Assembly (NCBI RefSeq): GCF_963676685.1
Contig: NC_092345.1
Span: 80,231,592 to 80,295,591, forward strand
Source of the DNA: Mytilus edulis
Lineage: Eukaryota; Mollusca; Bivalvia; Mytilida; Mytilidae
DNA: 64,000 bases
Direction: 5' to 3'
Shown: positions 1-12,169 of the stretch, piece after piece
Numbering within the stretch: the first letter of the stretch is position 1
How the letters are laid out: each line of letters starts with the position of its first letter
Position numbers and translations under genes: made by a program
Notes under the pieces: model-generated
The model's database searches: none
What the model was told of the DNA's origin: nothing
The model's input: the letters and a program-made list of their open reading frames with translations, nothing else

Positions 1-130
1 GTATAGAAAAATATCAAAATAATTTTACATACAGATGAAAATTAATTTTTGAGAATTTTTTTAAATTTTGTATTCACTGCACCATAAAAGACCTAAAAGT
101 ACTAGTGGCCTTAGGTTTTTAAAAATAGCA

Positions 131-334
131 AAAAAAGTAAACGGTCATGATACATGTTCAAATTCATTTCTGAATAGTAAAATGAAAGTACTTCAGTTAA
201 CTATGAATGTAGAATGTTTTGCAGTGTTAGAAAGTGGTGAAAATTCTAAAAAGGCTATCATTATCCCTTATGGGCCAGGAAATACTACCGTGCCACCTCA
301 ATCAGGACACCATGATAAAAGAAATACAAATTAG
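131..334 (+). other. open frame of unknown function, possible terminal exon
   Basis: An open frame ends in TAG at 332-334. It begins in AT-rich sequence and reads ...GHDTCSNSFLNSK, later VECFAVLESG, ending in a Gly/Pro/His-rich tail. Two cysteines about 20 residues apart and the position just ahead of LU-domain exons make a three-finger origin conceivable, but the spacing does not match the LU pattern seen at 3264-4336. I do not recognise the protein and cannot place a convincing splice acceptor. It could be a chance frame. Confidence 0.2.
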
Positions 335-339
335 GTTTC

Positions 340-1290
340 GTTTACTCTTATTCATTTGATGATATTGAAATAGTGGAAATATTTCGTTTAAATATGTTTT
401 TCATTTGAGAACCTCGCAAATGCTATCCTCTTTTCCACCATAAAAAAAGAACGCAAGATAATTCGCTTTTATGACTTAACTGTTATACCTGTCAGGTTAT
501 ACTTCTGCAAAACAACTTAATCTTATATCAATAATACATTGAATAAGCAACTTCAAAATTTTAGGAGAGTCGAAATCTAGAATATTAAAACAAGTTGGGT
601 TTTAATTTTTTTTAGATTACGCAAAAAAAATATTGAAAAGTGAACTTTCCCTAGTTTATTATTGAGATGATATCGTATGCCCTATTGATACCACGATTTA
701 TGAAATAGTTTTCGTTACAATTAACAAACTAACAATCAACAAACTCGTAGCTGACGGATGCGAAGGTTGCCAATTCATTTCTATCAATTATTTCAATTAT
801 TCTTCATGGTGATCTCTCGAGACATGCATCTAAAGTGGAGACCTGTGATAAATAAAAAAGAAATAGTAAAATCCAAATATTGGCATTTCTTCGTATAATT
901 TATTACACCAATGTCAATGTATGGCAGCATCTCCTAATGAAGACTCGTACAGTCAACTCCAATGCAATAAAGACATTTTCTTTATTTTTTATAACAATAA
1001 AAACAGAATATATTATTCTCTGGTAAAACCAATATCTCATCTGCAGAAACATTCAAGAGATGCGCCCATTAACGATTTGCAACTTAATACACACTCACAC
1101 CAAAATTAGACAGACAATAATATGATTATCTTGATAAATGAAAAAAATATAAAGAATAAAACATTGAATATATATACATTTTAACATACAACAATAAAAA
1201 TCTTATAGTCTAAAAACAAAAGATAAATAATAGGATAAATCGATAAATTTGTATTTTTTGTATTAATAGTTATATAATTCCTGGTCTAAT
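340..1290. other. AT-rich non-coding stretch
   Basis: No exon, RNA gene or clear repeat boundary is recognised here. If the duplication seen downstream extended this far, the counterpart of the LU exon at 3264 would fall near 925, but nothing similar is there. Confidence 0.4.
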
Positions 1291-1757
1291 TGATAGTTAT
1301 ATAATTTGCACAGGAATCTGTGTCAATTGTCTATATCACAATCTCGTCTTCTTTTCTGCGATTGTGAAATAACTAAACGAGACGAATCCCCGAATTTGTA
1401 CTTACTATATCAACACGACAGAAGGAAAAGGATCTGCCTACAGTTCCAAAATCACATGAGATTATCCCGAAGATGACAGTGTTCGAACTTCGAGTTGTTT
1501 GAAGTATTTTGATTTATTTGTTTTTGTTAACTTGTTTGTCTTTCCGTAGTCTTTCAAGTTTTTTTTTGACAATGCAGTTGTCAGTTTATCCTGAATCATA
1601 AGTTTGTAATATCCCCTTCGTATCTGCCACTTTCTTTTTGGATCTTATTTAGTAAAATATTCAATACACCTAAAATTAATTTGTAAAAAAATTGTGTGAA
1701 ACGTATGTGTTTTTGATAGAAGGGTTATTTAATAACATGAACACATTTTATTTTCAG

Positions 1758-2023
1758 AAAATAAAACCATAACTTCGATGCAAAGAAGATGTCAGATCAA
1801 GAATGTAGAAGGAAGTTGTAGTACAGATTCAAAACACATTGTTTGTTCTCAGACGTGTCAAGAAGATTATTGTAATAATAAAACAAATCTTTTGTCAAAT
1901 ACAGGTGACAAGCAGAATAAATCAGGTACTTTAAACTTTCCAACTATGGGATACCTTGCAAATAATTATCTAAATGTGTTCAGAGAATTTTTTTACCGAA
2001 AAATAATCCTCAAAGAACAGTGA
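1758..2023 (+). CDS. LU-domain (Ly-6/three-finger) protein, last exon, copy 1
   Basis: This exon follows a TTTTCAG acceptor at 1757 and needs one base from the previous exon (phase 1). It encodes the C-terminal half of a Ly-6/uPAR three-finger domain: RRC, then GSC, VC, TC and the diagnostic terminal DYCN. It closely matches the exon at 4098-4336, and the intron before it is also similar, so the two are tandem duplicates about 2.34 kb apart. Copy 2 ends in a hydrophobic GPI-type tail. This copy instead ends in a polar/basic stretch (…FYRKIILKEQ), so its product may be secreted or the copy may be decaying. No upstream exon was found for it in the window. LU proteins act outside the cell, usually GPI-anchored. 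Confidence 0.6.
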
Positions 2024-2029
2024 ACCGAC

Positions 2030-2235
2030 TGTTTATAAAACAACAAGATGTGATATAATTGCCAATGAGACAACTCACTACCAAAGACCAAATGACATAG
2101 AAGTTATCAACTATAGGTTACTGTTAGTCCAGTTTAGCTACATTCTTTTATGATAAGGTGTGGCATTATTGCCAATGAGAAATTTATGCACGAGATACCA
2201 TAAGACGTAAAAAAAGGCAACTATAAGGTAGATCC
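2030..2235 (+). repeat. dispersed SINE-like repeat fragment
   Basis: Contains the block GCCAATGAGACAACTC that recurs at about 4507, 19510 and, inverted, 23410 and 46370. It starts directly after the stop codon of the LU copy 1 exon. Confidence 0.5.
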
Positions 2236-2519
2236 TAATTATATGAAAAAAATCACATATTATGATCTTTTTATCATATAATTCCATTCATAACATATTC
2301 ATATTTCATATTCATGTTTCTTGACGATTGACGACAATAGTAAAGCGCGGCAATATTAACCATATATATATTAATACAATTTCTCTATTCAAGTTAGTCA
2401 CTGGTCATTTTTACAATCAGGAAGGCGGAAGGCTAAAGTCACCGCAGATTATATAATAAAGTATTTATAAATTGGACGACTCATTAAATGCAGAAATGGC
2501 CCACAAGCATTACCACGAC

Positions 2520-2660
2520 TAGTTTATGACAGGAATATGACAGTTGTTATCCATTCGTTTGATGTGTTTGGACTTTTGATTTTGCCTTTTGATTTTTGAT
2601 TTTCCTTTTTGAATTTTCCTCGGAGTTCAGTATTTTTGTGTTTTTACTTTTTATGGGTTT
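2520..2660 (+). repeat. dispersed repeat fragment
   Basis: Shares GGAATATGACAGTTGTT and the following TTCGTTTGATGTGTTT with 5668-5720, and a TTGGAGTTCAGTATTTT-like end with 7185-7203. It is interspersed repeat sequence, not the missing signal-peptide exon of the LU gene. Confidence 0.5.
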
Positions 2661-3263
2661 ATGGTGACTTATTCCTCATCCCAAGTCGATGTTATATTGG
2701 TGTCCCATTTTTCCTGCGACATATTAATCCTTTAAAAAGTTCAAAAAGTGAACAGTTTACGGACGTCAGAGCCAAATTATGTCATGCATGCAATATGAAA
2801 GCTGTCTATCATATATATGCCTCAAATGAGAAGAAAAAACTATATTTTAATAGTGACGATAAAAAAAAACCTTAAAAGCATATTGATCACTGTTTTGAGA
2901 AGTCAACATTTGCAAAGTAATTATGCTGGAAACTTTGAAAATGCTTTTATTATATCTTTTTTTTTTGTTTTAGCAATTTACATGACATATTTTCCTATTT
3001 CTAATAATTGTTTTGTACCTTATTTTGTTATATTTTTCATTGAAAGTTTTCCATTGAGGTGTTTTTTCCCCGAATTTACCGAGTTGCGCCGGAATGCTTT
3101 ATATATATATATTTTTTTAGGAGAAATGAGTTACAATGCTACTATTTTGCAAGCGCAAATGAAGACATATCTAGTCAATGTTCGGAAGTTTGAATATGAA
3201 TATACATTATTTGTACGTAAAATTTTCAGAATAAAAACCTATAATTATTCTAATATTATCCAG

Positions 3264-3410
3264 CTTCTGCTACCTGGAACTACTGTTACGAGTGTGGTCA
3301 TTCTAAAGGATCCCCCATGGAAAGCTGTATCAAACCTAATAATAAAAATTTTGTTAAGACCACGAATTGTTCAGCTGGATTCTGCTACAGTAACATAGTG
3401 TATGATAAAA
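3264..3410 (+). CDS. LU-domain gene copy 2, middle exon
   Basis: 147-nt phase 1-1 exon encoding SATWNYCYEC…GFCYSNIVYDK, the N-terminal half of the three-finger domain with the opening C-x2-C pair. Confidence 0.65.
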
Positions 3411-4336
3411 GTGAGTATAATATCATAAAAATGATAAGTTACTGCACGTTGAGGATCGACTTATTAACCTTATACATTGAAGTGGGATTTTTTTTTCTCA
3501 TAGAAATATTCTGTAAAATAACGTGGTAATAAACGGAATCTTTTAATACTTTTAGGGGTCGTGAAATGAGGAAAAACACATGTATTTGATGTTAACATGA
3601 TAAATTGCATATTGATTAAAAGTAAAACATTAAAGATTTTAGATATTTTTTATTTCAACTTAAACAATGACATGGACAAAATTTGAATATGTCCCAAATA
3701 CGATTTTGTATACTTTGTTTATCGTCAATTACAGAATATTATATATGTATACGACCACCAGGAATCTGTCCCAATTGTGGATACTCTTTTCATTGTTTGT
3801 GATATCACCGAATTTATACTAACTGTATGACCAGTACGACGGGTGCCACTTGTTATCATTCCGACGCACTTAAGATCACCACTCTGATGTTGATGTTCAT
3901 GTTGGTCAGTGTTTTATTTTCTTTTAGTCTTTTGTGAATGTGTTTGTCTATTCGTGGTCTTTCCTTCTTTGGTAATGTCGTTGCCAGTTTATCTTTTAAT
4001 CATGTGTTTTAAAATGTCCCTTTGTGATCTTCCTATTATTTTTTACATCTCATACAGTAAAATCTTAAACATACCTAACAATTTGTTTATTCTTCAGATA
4101 CCAAAGCCATTACTTCGATATTCAGAAGATGTATGAACAAGTATATAGAAGGAGGTTGTAATACAGACTTAAAACACATTGATTGTACCCAGACGTGCCA
4201 AAAAGATTATTGCAATAGTAAATCAAATATTTTGCCTGCTAGTCAGTCAAATTCAGTTAACAAGTCGAATCATTCTTTACATCTAATCTTCTGCACTGTT
4301 TTCGTTTATGTATTGATATACTTGATTGAAAAATAA
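3264..4336 (+). CDS. LU-domain (Ly-6/three-finger) GPI-anchored protein, copy 2 (two exons, 5' end missing)
   Basis: Two exons are supported: 3264-3410 (acceptor CAG at 3261, donor GTGAGT at 3411) and 4098-4336 (acceptor TTCTTCAG). Both junctions are phase 1 and join in frame as DK-N-TKAITS. The product shows the LU cysteine pattern CYEC, ESC, TTNC, GFC, RRC, GGC, DC, TC and terminal DYCN. A spacer and a hydrophobic C-terminus (HLIFCTVFVYVLIYLIEK) follow, as in a GPI-attachment signal. The signal-peptide exon is not recognised; it must end in phase 1 and lie upstream. Known relatives are extracellular three-finger proteins; the ligand cannot be inferred from sequence. Confidence 0.7.
4098..4336 (+). 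CDS. LU-domain gene copy 2, last exon
   Basis: Phase 1 start; encodes the domain end (QKDYCN) and the hydrophobic anchor tail, then stop at 4334-4336. AATAAA-like A-rich sequence follows within 20 bases. Confidence 0.7.
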
Positions 4337-4494
4337 AAAATAAAATTTAATTATATTAAATAAAACAATAACAGGTGCATTGTACTTAAAATTGCAAACG
4401 GGATACTTTAAGAATAGTAGTCTTAATGTGTTCAATTTTGAATTGCATCACATAGATCGCTGATTGCTTATCGGATTTAGCCTAACTTTGTATA

Positions 4495-4780
4495 AAGGTA
4501 TGATTGTGCCAATGAGACAATCTCCATTTGAAACTAAATAAGGTAGAAGTTGGAACTATGTGTCGTCTTGTGGCTTTCGACAATAAGCAAAACACATAAC
4601 GCAGAGCAAGCAATTAAAGGCTCAAATGACAAGTATAAATAAAGGCAACAGTAGTATACCGGTGTTCAAAAGTCATTAATCGATTATGAAAACACAAATT
4701 CAGGTTACAAACCACAAACAATTAAACTGAGATAAATATCGGTAGGGCCTAATATGCATAAAACAACTAAAGTTAAGATA
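4495..4780 (+). repeat. dispersed SINE-like repeat fragment
   Basis: Begins with TGCCAATGAGACAATCTCC, a variant of the block at 19510, and continues with AAACACAAATTCAGG-type sequence. No coding potential. Confidence 0.45.
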
Positions 4781-5255
4781 TCCAATCGTAATATCAATTT
4801 ATTGAAGGACATGTAGACAAATCCGTCCATTTGTAACAAATCTTAACTTAAGTAGTTTTATGTATATAAGATCTGACTCGTGTACAAAACAGTAAACAAA
4901 AACAATAAATAAGATTCTAGTATATACTAGCAACAAACAATAACCACTTAATAACAGGCTCCTGACTTGGAACAGGAACATATAAAATGCAGCGGAGTAA
5001 GATGGCGCATAACTCTTATCCTTACCTGAGGCAGTGGTGTAACATCACATTACAAGAGCAAACTATAACAACTAGTTGAAAGGAGGTTGTTGATAAATAT
5101 TCGGAATCAACTTCACAAATAATAAACGATAGTCTTGAAGTATAGATTATGGGTACTGATGTTGGTTATCATCTAATAACGTGTTATTTAATTCTTTTAT
5201 TTGTCTTTATGGATATTACTTTTACTGATTAGTCTGCTTTTGGTTGTATCCATTT

Positions 5256-5552
5256 GACGTGGCTATTTACTTATATATCCCGTTGTTGTGTTATTGTTCT
5301 ATGATAATTTTTGTATTCTTGTCTTTCATTTTTGCCAATTAGCTGTGTCTTTGTGCCTTTTTGTTATTCTTTGTTACATATGATGTCTCTCTGTCCTTAT
5401 ACATCCCGTCATTTTGTTATTGTTCTATTATAATCTCTGTATTCTTGTCTTTCATTTTTGCTATTACGCTTTGCCTATATGCCTTTTTGTGTTTCTTTCT
5501 TGCATATGACGTGGCTCTGTACTTATACATCCCGTCATTGTGTTATTGTGTC
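5256..5552 (+). repeat. tandem repeat, about 127-bp unit, ~2.3 copies
   Basis: The string CTTATACATCCCGTCAT and variants start at about 5269, 5397 and 5522. The intervening TGTATTCTTGTCTTTCAT also recurs. The short open frame across it is a by-product of the repeat. Confidence 0.6.
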
Positions 5553-5667
5553 TGTTTTGTTCACACATCGTTGTCAATATGAGGAATTGCAAGCGACTGT
5601 TATACAACTAGCTATACAACCAGGTTAAATCCACCATTTTTTTAATAAGAAAATGCCTGTACCAAGC

Positions 5668-5745
5668 CAGGAATATGACAGTTGTTGTCCATTCGTTTGA
5701 TGTGTTTTAGCTTATAATTTTGCCATTTGATAAGGAACCTTCCTT
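5668..5745 (+). repeat. dispersed repeat fragment
   Basis: Matches 2528-2600 (GGAATATGACAGTTGTTGTC and following bases). Confidence 0.4.
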
Positions 5746-5749
5746 TGAT

Positions 5750-8050
5750 TACAATGAATTAAAAAAACCAAAAACATTTTGAATGATGAGAACGAATTAA
5801 CGTTTAATATAACGTTAGTTCTTTTTAGAAAGAATCTTGTTTTATATATTTTAAAATGATAACTTCAAACTTCATCTATTTAATAAACCACAAAAGTTCA
5901 CTACAGACATACATAAACATTGTGTCACCCATTACACTTTATCATCATTGATCTCTGAATCATTTTGACTTCAATTGAATATGGCTTTATAAAGAGTTTG
6001 CTGATTGTTTTCTGACCTCTTCCAGACTTTATATGTATTTCAAGGTGCAGTTTTTGGAAGTTAAAATATGGATGAAATAAAGTTAACAGATAAAAATTAT
6101 GGAAAAATTTAATAGAATTGTTTAAACAAATTGTAAACAAAATACAAGTACTATATTAAGTCAATGCAATCTACATGTCCAGTCCAAGTACATACAAAAA
6201 TTTGCTTATATTAAACAAGATATTTGTCCAACTTTTAATTTAGTTTGTTCTAATTAGATAAATTTTCACATGTCTGATTAATCTTTTATCATATATATTG
6301 TCCTACAGCTATACTCAATTGGAAATTGCAATAAAAACAAACCTTAATTGGTTTCCTACCTGTCAATTCAAAGTTTACAATAATCACAATATTAACAAAA
6401 GATTATAATTCAGGGTTAAAGAAAAATATAATATTGCTTAAATATAACATTTTTTTTTATCAAATATATATATGTACATCTTTAAATTGTGAATATATGT
6501 ACAATATCTTTTACTAAGGCCTTCTTAGGCTAATGATGAATTTTTTAATATTGTAACAGTTTATTTTTTACTGAAGTATACAAATCAATTAACATGCTTG
6601 ATAAAATAAACCAAACTATCTTTACTTGTTAAATATCTATTAAATAAGAATAACAAAAAGGTTCATTTATTGACCAGAAACACAGTTCAATATTTTTTTT
6701 TCATTGTAATCAGAATGTAATCAAAATGTAATCAGGATTACAGGGCATTTTGAAAAGTAATTGATTAAATTAAATTACATGTAATCAGATTTTTGGCTGA
6801 TTAATGATTACAATGATTACTTGAAAAATTGTAATCAATTACAGCTGATTAACGATTACAATTACAATTACCCCAAGTCTGGCTCCGGATGGGTAAGCAG
6901 ATCCTGCTCCACATGTGGCACCCGTTGTGTTGATCATGTACTAGTATTTAAAACCCAGTATAGGGTCTAATTTGGTAGGTCACATTCGTGAAAAGGTCGT
7001 ACATTTTCAGAATGAAGCGCCAGAGGCGCTTCATACAAAATTTACCTCGGTCAACGCAAGTGAATCGCGCTATTGCTGGTCTTACTGTTGGAGTCGGAAA
7101 TATGGCATTTGTTTTTCACTGGTTCCGTTGATTGGTAGCGTTTGATTTTGTCCGTTTTTATGGACTTCTCTTTTTTTCAAATTTGCCTTGGAGTTCAGTA
7201 TTTTAGGTATACTTTTTACAATTAAGTCAAAGATTTGATCTATTTTTATATATTTAATCCTTTTGAAAAAAAACGTTCTACTGATGAAAATGTTATGTAC
7301 TCATCGATAATTAATTGACTGTTGCCTAACGTGAGGTTACAAATTTTCTATAGGTTTGGAAGAGATATGACGGGCTTGATTTTGACTTTTTATTTGAAAT
7401 GAGTCATGATGGGTAGGTAAAATGCAATTATGAAACAGGCCACATGCTGACCCAGAAGAGTCGGTTCAAAAGTTCTTTAACGTGCAGAAAGAGTGATTTT
7501 TTCATTACTCAAGACATCAATCTAAATCCCCCAATCATGTTCTGACGTGGCTGTATATTTTTTAAACATCATGACAGCAAACAATAACCACTCTTTTCAT
7601 ATGCTTAACTTCCGTAGGTACAGGCAACTAGTCAAAAATCCTGTTCGATATTTTTGTTGTCATTCAATTACCGCTGAGATACTTTTTTTTTTATCTGGCG
7701 CTAATGGTAAAACAAAGATGATTAAAAGTGTGTCATTGGTACAGACTCAGTCTTCAAGAATTTCTCACGGGTGTGTGCATTATACTTCTAATGTAGCCAT
7801 ATGTATCTTGCTCATTTTTGTTGCGTTTTAATACCTTATTTGGCATTAAACTGAAGCTCCACAGATAATTATACATTCAGTTGAAATGTGATGTTATTAT
7901 ATATATAAAGAACAATCTAATTAAAATATAGAAATCTGATTTTTTTATACTCCATATGATTTAAACGATAGAGTTTTGCTCTCCATTACATAATTGAATT
8001 GCAAAATTTGACGACAATTTAATATTTCATACTCATATTTGTAGCTCACA
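5750..8050. other. intergenic AT-rich sequence with repeat fragments
   Basis: No gene recognised. 6708-6880 is dense in TGTAATCA/GATTACA motifs ending in TTACCCCAAGTCTGG, typical of a short interspersed element. 7015-7110 holds the inverted block GCGCCAGAGGCGC and other repeat-like sequence. Confidence 0.4.
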
Positions 8051-8055
8051 TTATA

Positions 8056-9366
8056 TCAATGGACGAACTTATGAATAATTGGATGAATTTTCACGATATA
8101 AAGCTTAGATTTGTCTGTACTGCCCTTTTTTCTACTAGTTCCAATCAGTAATTGGTCTTCAGTCGAGTATAGTGATTGTGGGAAACTTATTCCTAAAATT
8201 GCTTTGGTATTTACATATTGAATAAGGTTTCCGCTACAGTTTATAATATGTAATGTATGATTGTGTGCTTCGCAAATTATCAAAGTGTTATTTGTTGCAG
8301 CAATGTCCTTTGGTTTAAACTTTTGGTCTATGTTAAATATTGGATGACCGCTATAAATATTTTTGACAGTTCCTAATTTATCTAAAATAACCACCCTGCC
8401 CTCACAAACCGTATTGAATCTGTCCAGCACAAATGCATCACCAAAGTTGTTACTAGTTATACTAATTGGGTATGTAAACAACATGTTGTTTAGGTCACCA
8501 TGTTGAACTGTGTACTCGTGATTCCCATGCATGTCCAGCACAATTAATTTTCGTTCTCCTGTAGGTGGAAATGCCGGTCCTGTACTCATAGCACCAATAA
8601 TGATTTTACCATGTCTTGAAACGTGAATAGCGGTGGGTAAAAATGGAGATATATCATACCTGGAAACTTCAATATCATGTTGATGGCATTGTATGAGTTG
8701 GATAAAACTTTTATCCGATGCAATAAGTAGATTCCCAGTTTGCGCTGACGCTATATCAAACGCTTTAATGTTAAATGTCGAAATAATGTTTAAGTGGTCT
8801 CCTTCAATTTTTATTTTCTGTAAGATATTCAATGTTGCTCTTGTTATCCAAATTGTATTATCGAAATTAAATATCAGTCTATTTATCACAGGCAACTCGG
8901 TAGTGAATCCTTTTATAGAATCACATTGAAATTCTACTGTATTGGATTGCGTTATTCTATAAGAAGGATCATAAAACATTGGAACTGATTGTTTACTTTT
9001 ATGTTGGCTTACACCACACTGGTCTTCTTCTAGTCTGCTAGTTTTTTTAACATTGCCGAATTCGGACAATGGTTCCGTAGAAAAATGTGTCTTTCTGACC
9101 ATATCTTGACGGCAGCATAATAATTGTAAAAGCCAAAATATGCAAGATTGACTTTGTTGAGTATCGTCACATTTCTTTTTAATCATGAACTCTTTCGTTT
9201 TTCTTGTAGTGTGATTCTCAGATCCTTGAATTTTAACATGAATTGTTGTTTTGCATTCCCTGCACATCAATAAATCACAATTAAAACATTTGAAGATGGT
9301 CTTTGGTATTTTTTGGCAAAAGAAGCAAGAGGTTGACATTTTGTCCATAAGCCTTTGAGATATCAA
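8056..9366 (-). CDS. B-box zinc finger / beta-propeller protein (TRIM/NHL-like), single exon
   Basis: An uninterrupted 436-residue frame. Residues 14-52 form a B-box zinc finger with ligands C14, C17, C27, C30, C35, C38, H43 and H52. There is no RING finger before it and no obvious coiled coil after it. Residues 90-120 include a hydrophobic, cysteine-rich stretch (FWLLQLLCCR). Residues about 150-430 show repeated beta-strand/turn segments, each running from a hydrophobic strand to a D/N-G turn, as in the NHL-type propellers of the TRIM2/3/71 group. Such RING-less B-box propeller proteins are abundant in bivalves and many lack introns. Lacking RING, it is unlikely to be a ubiquitin ligase alone; a binding or adaptor role is inferred. 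ATGs at codons 7 and 10 are alternative starts that keep the whole B-box. Confidence 0.75.
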   Translation of the reverse strand: MISQRLMDKMSTSCFFCQKIPKTIFKCFNCDLLMCRECKTTIHVKIQGSENHTTRKTKEFMIKKKCDDTQQSQSCIFWLLQLLCCRQDMVRKTHFSTEPLSEFGNVKKTSRLEEDQCGVSQHKSKQSVPMFYDPSYRITQSNTVEFQCDSIKGFTTELPVINRLIFNFDNTIWITRATLNILQKIKIEGDHLNIISTFNIKAFDIASAQTGNLLIASDKSFIQLIQCHQHDIEVSRYDISPFLPTAIHVSRHGKIIIGAMSTGPAFPPTGERKLIVLDMHGNHEYTVQHGDLNNMLFTYPISITSNNFGDAFVLDRFNTVCEGRVVILDKLGTVKNIYSGHPIFNIDQKFKPKDIAATNNTLIICEAHNHTLHIINCSGNLIQYVNTKAILGISFPQSLYSTEDQLLIGTSRKKGSTDKSKLYIVKIHPIIHKFVH

Positions 9367-9369
9367 AAT

Positions 9370-10725
9370 GAACTTATGTCATTCTCTCCATAAAATAAAA
9401 CTATATTCAATTTCTAGCTATTGTGTTTATTGTTTTGTCGAATAATTATTCTTTTTTTATTTAAAATAAAGTATCATAATACACATTCTTTTCTACTGAT
9501 TGTTCTTGTAGATTCGATAGATTGTAATAATAACAAATGTTTATTGTAACTTCTTTAGTGTGCCTTTTGTTATTCCAATGACCTAAATTGAAAAGGGAGT
9601 ATTAATATCCTTTAATCCTAGTTTAACCTGTTAACTGGATATGTGCATTTAAAAAAATACACTTTGACGGTGAAAATAAAAAAATGAATTTCGATCTCAA
9701 TATACTATAATATATATAGTTCATGAGCTTGTTCAAATTCGGGAACTGTTCTTGCAGACCACTTTATAACAACAACAACAACAACACTCATTATGATAAT
9801 AATAATTATACTAGTGATTAATGACTGAATGATGGCCGATTAACGTCCATTGACATGCAAATCTGCAAATAACAAATGTTTCGTCATTAAATTACTTCGG
9901 TTCGCGATCTTTTTCAGAATTAGGGAGTTAGATGATCAAAACTATATTCGATACATAAGTCGAAGTTTAAATTTCCCATTAAATGCATAGGTTGACACAT
10001 ATACTCTAGTAACACGAATAGAACAGTGGTCCGTCATAATTTAAGTAGGAATGGTTCATTATTGGTCCTTTTGGATTTAAGGTGAAGATGTCCATATTTG
10101 CGATGCTTATTTGATATCAAATGTGCGTCAAAACTAATAAATTAAATACATGTATTACATTTAAAAGGTATTATTATACAAAATCTTTTGTTTATAAATT
10201 AGTTCAGTTATTGTCAACAAAGAATGTATCACAATTGTCTAATCTAGGAAAATATTTGAAATACGCCACAGATATAAAATGTTCATGACAATTCTTTGAA
10301 GAATTTATATTATGTAGTCTTGCCTCCTATTGTACTCAAAATATTCTGTTATGATATACATGTATATGTTAATGATAACCTGTATTGCTTCTTTTTTTTT
10401 AAATTTACAAACTATTAAAACTTATAATGAGATATTTTTTATCCATGTGTCGTTTTGTCGAGATTCAGTCATTAAGTGATCCCAACAGGACTGGTTATGT
10501 CATTTTCTAACTAACTTAGTTTTCTATGTCACTATCTTGAGATGGAACCAGCAGCACTATTTTCAGGAGACAACACTCATTTTCTCTGTTGACAATAAAA
10601 AACATATCAGATTCAATAAACTAGTATGTATGTAATATTCTTCAGTTGTCCAGGTAAAAGCATAAAAGGAAGTGGGATATGGTTTTGATATTGACATCCA
10701 CGATGTCAATCTTCCGGTCATTTAT
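9370..10725. other. intergenic AT-rich stretch
   Basis: Upstream (5') side of the B-box gene. Apart from the AAC microsatellite I see no exon, RNA gene or bounded repeat. Confidence 0.4.
9766..9787 (+). repeat. (AAC)n microsatellite
   Basis: About six AAC/ACA trinucleotides in a row. Confidence 0.7.
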
Positions 10726-11150
10726 ATTATATTATCCCCGGCTTAGTATATCTCTAGGATTTTGATTGGTTAACGCACGTCGTTACAAAACCCATAGCCC
10801 CTGGGTGTTGCTAACCCATATCCCCGGACGTTGCTAACCATTATCCCGGGGAACTTCACGCAAGTTTTCCTTAGTTCCATGATTGTTCCTTGTGAAATAT
10901 TGAAATCTGTAGATGATCTATGATGTTTGTAATTAAATATTTAATTCATTAACGATATTGTCCTATTATGCCGATCATTTACACTCATTTCATTAAATGC
11001 ATCACTTGACTGCCACATTTTCAAGGAATGGGACTACTGACATGCTATGCAAATTACCCACGTTGACGTCACACCATCTATGGCGTAACGCTCACAACAT
11101 TGAGCGCCAAATTTGACTAATTCCAGTTTCTCTGTCTCCGTATTAAAAAC
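10725..11150. repeat. dispersed repeat with CCCGG-rich segments
   Basis: A locally GC-richer block with repeated GTTGCTAACC and TATCCCCGG motifs (about 10795-10855). A second part follows around 11065-11120. It looks like an interspersed element; boundaries are uncertain. Confidence 0.4.
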
Positions 11151-11338
11151 GTCTTATATTTGACTACCTGTAGGGTTCTACCAAAGGTAGTACCCTACAC
11201 CCTGTAAAAAATATGTAAAATTTCCAAATTTCAATAAAACTTTTTTAGATAATGAAAAAAACGTTGTTTTCGCGTTACACTTTGTACCCGAATTTCCATA
11301 AAACTCGCCCGATTCGGACTAAGACCGGGGATAAATTC

Positions 11339-11478
11339 GTTATCTACGTTCATATCCGTAGATATGGATATTTTAACACCCTTCAGTACCCTGTACACCC
11401 TTCGGCTACGCCTCATGGTGTACTGGGGTACTTCAGGGTGTTAAAATATCCATATCTACGGATATGAACGTAGATAAC
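11339..11478. repeat. long hairpin (foldback) element
   Basis: Arms 11339-11399 and 11417-11478 are inverted copies about 61 nt long, nearly perfect, starting GTTATCTACGTTCATATCC. The 17-nt loop contains GGCTACGCCTCA. The two short open frames on opposite strands over it follow from the inverted symmetry. Confidence 0.8.
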
Positions 11479-12169
11479 TTATAAACTCATCCACTTTATT
11501 AGTAGAACTTCATAGATGACTTCACAACAAATCAAAGTAACATGTTTTCAATCGGTTGATATATAAACTCTTCACAACTTCAATGTTCCCACATACTCCT
11601 AGATTCATCAATCAAAACCCGTGTCATGTGATCACAGCGTGCATTTCTAGTCGTCTTCTCCTGTTACTCTTGATCTGCTGTGTTGGTGTCCTCAGTCGTT
11701 AATATCAATATTGGATGACAATGAATAATATTCTGCGATGATTCATGTTACTCGTCTTGTATTTCTCCCCATTGGTGATATTTGGGTACTGGTGTGATAA
11801 ATAGCACCTACCTCGTTAAAGTTCGGGTGCATATGCATGAAGTGTAAGTGGGTCGATTTTGATGTTAACCACCACAGGTACTTGTCTCTGAAATCACAGC
11901 CGATTGGAAATGTCAGGCTTGTAGTGAATTGTTAATCATAATTGTCCCTTTGGCATCTTACCCTCTCTCAGATTATAATGAAGATACTAGTCTTCTTTAA
12001 AGCTGCCTTTGTATGATAATTACTAGAAGCTATGTCGAGTGCCAAACAAGAATCATGTGATAATTATATTTACAGGATATTTTATTTTTTGAATTGTGAA
12101 CACTTATTTATAAATGAATCAGAATATTAACATAAATTTATTATAATAATGTAAATAAACTCATTATAG

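Noticed and set aside
2817-3398. 193-codon open frame
   Set aside because: It runs through AT-rich intron and overlaps the LU exon at 3264-3410 in a different frame; composition is not protein-like.
7547-7831. 94-codon frame with YFCCHS and a hydrophobic C-terminus, reminiscent of an LU-domain last exon
   Set aside because: The terminal Cys-Asn and the other LU cysteines are missing, and no splice acceptor in the right phase is evident.
11231-11467. Opposing 61- and 71-codon frames
   Set aside because: Produced by the hairpin at 11339-11478; no exon signals.
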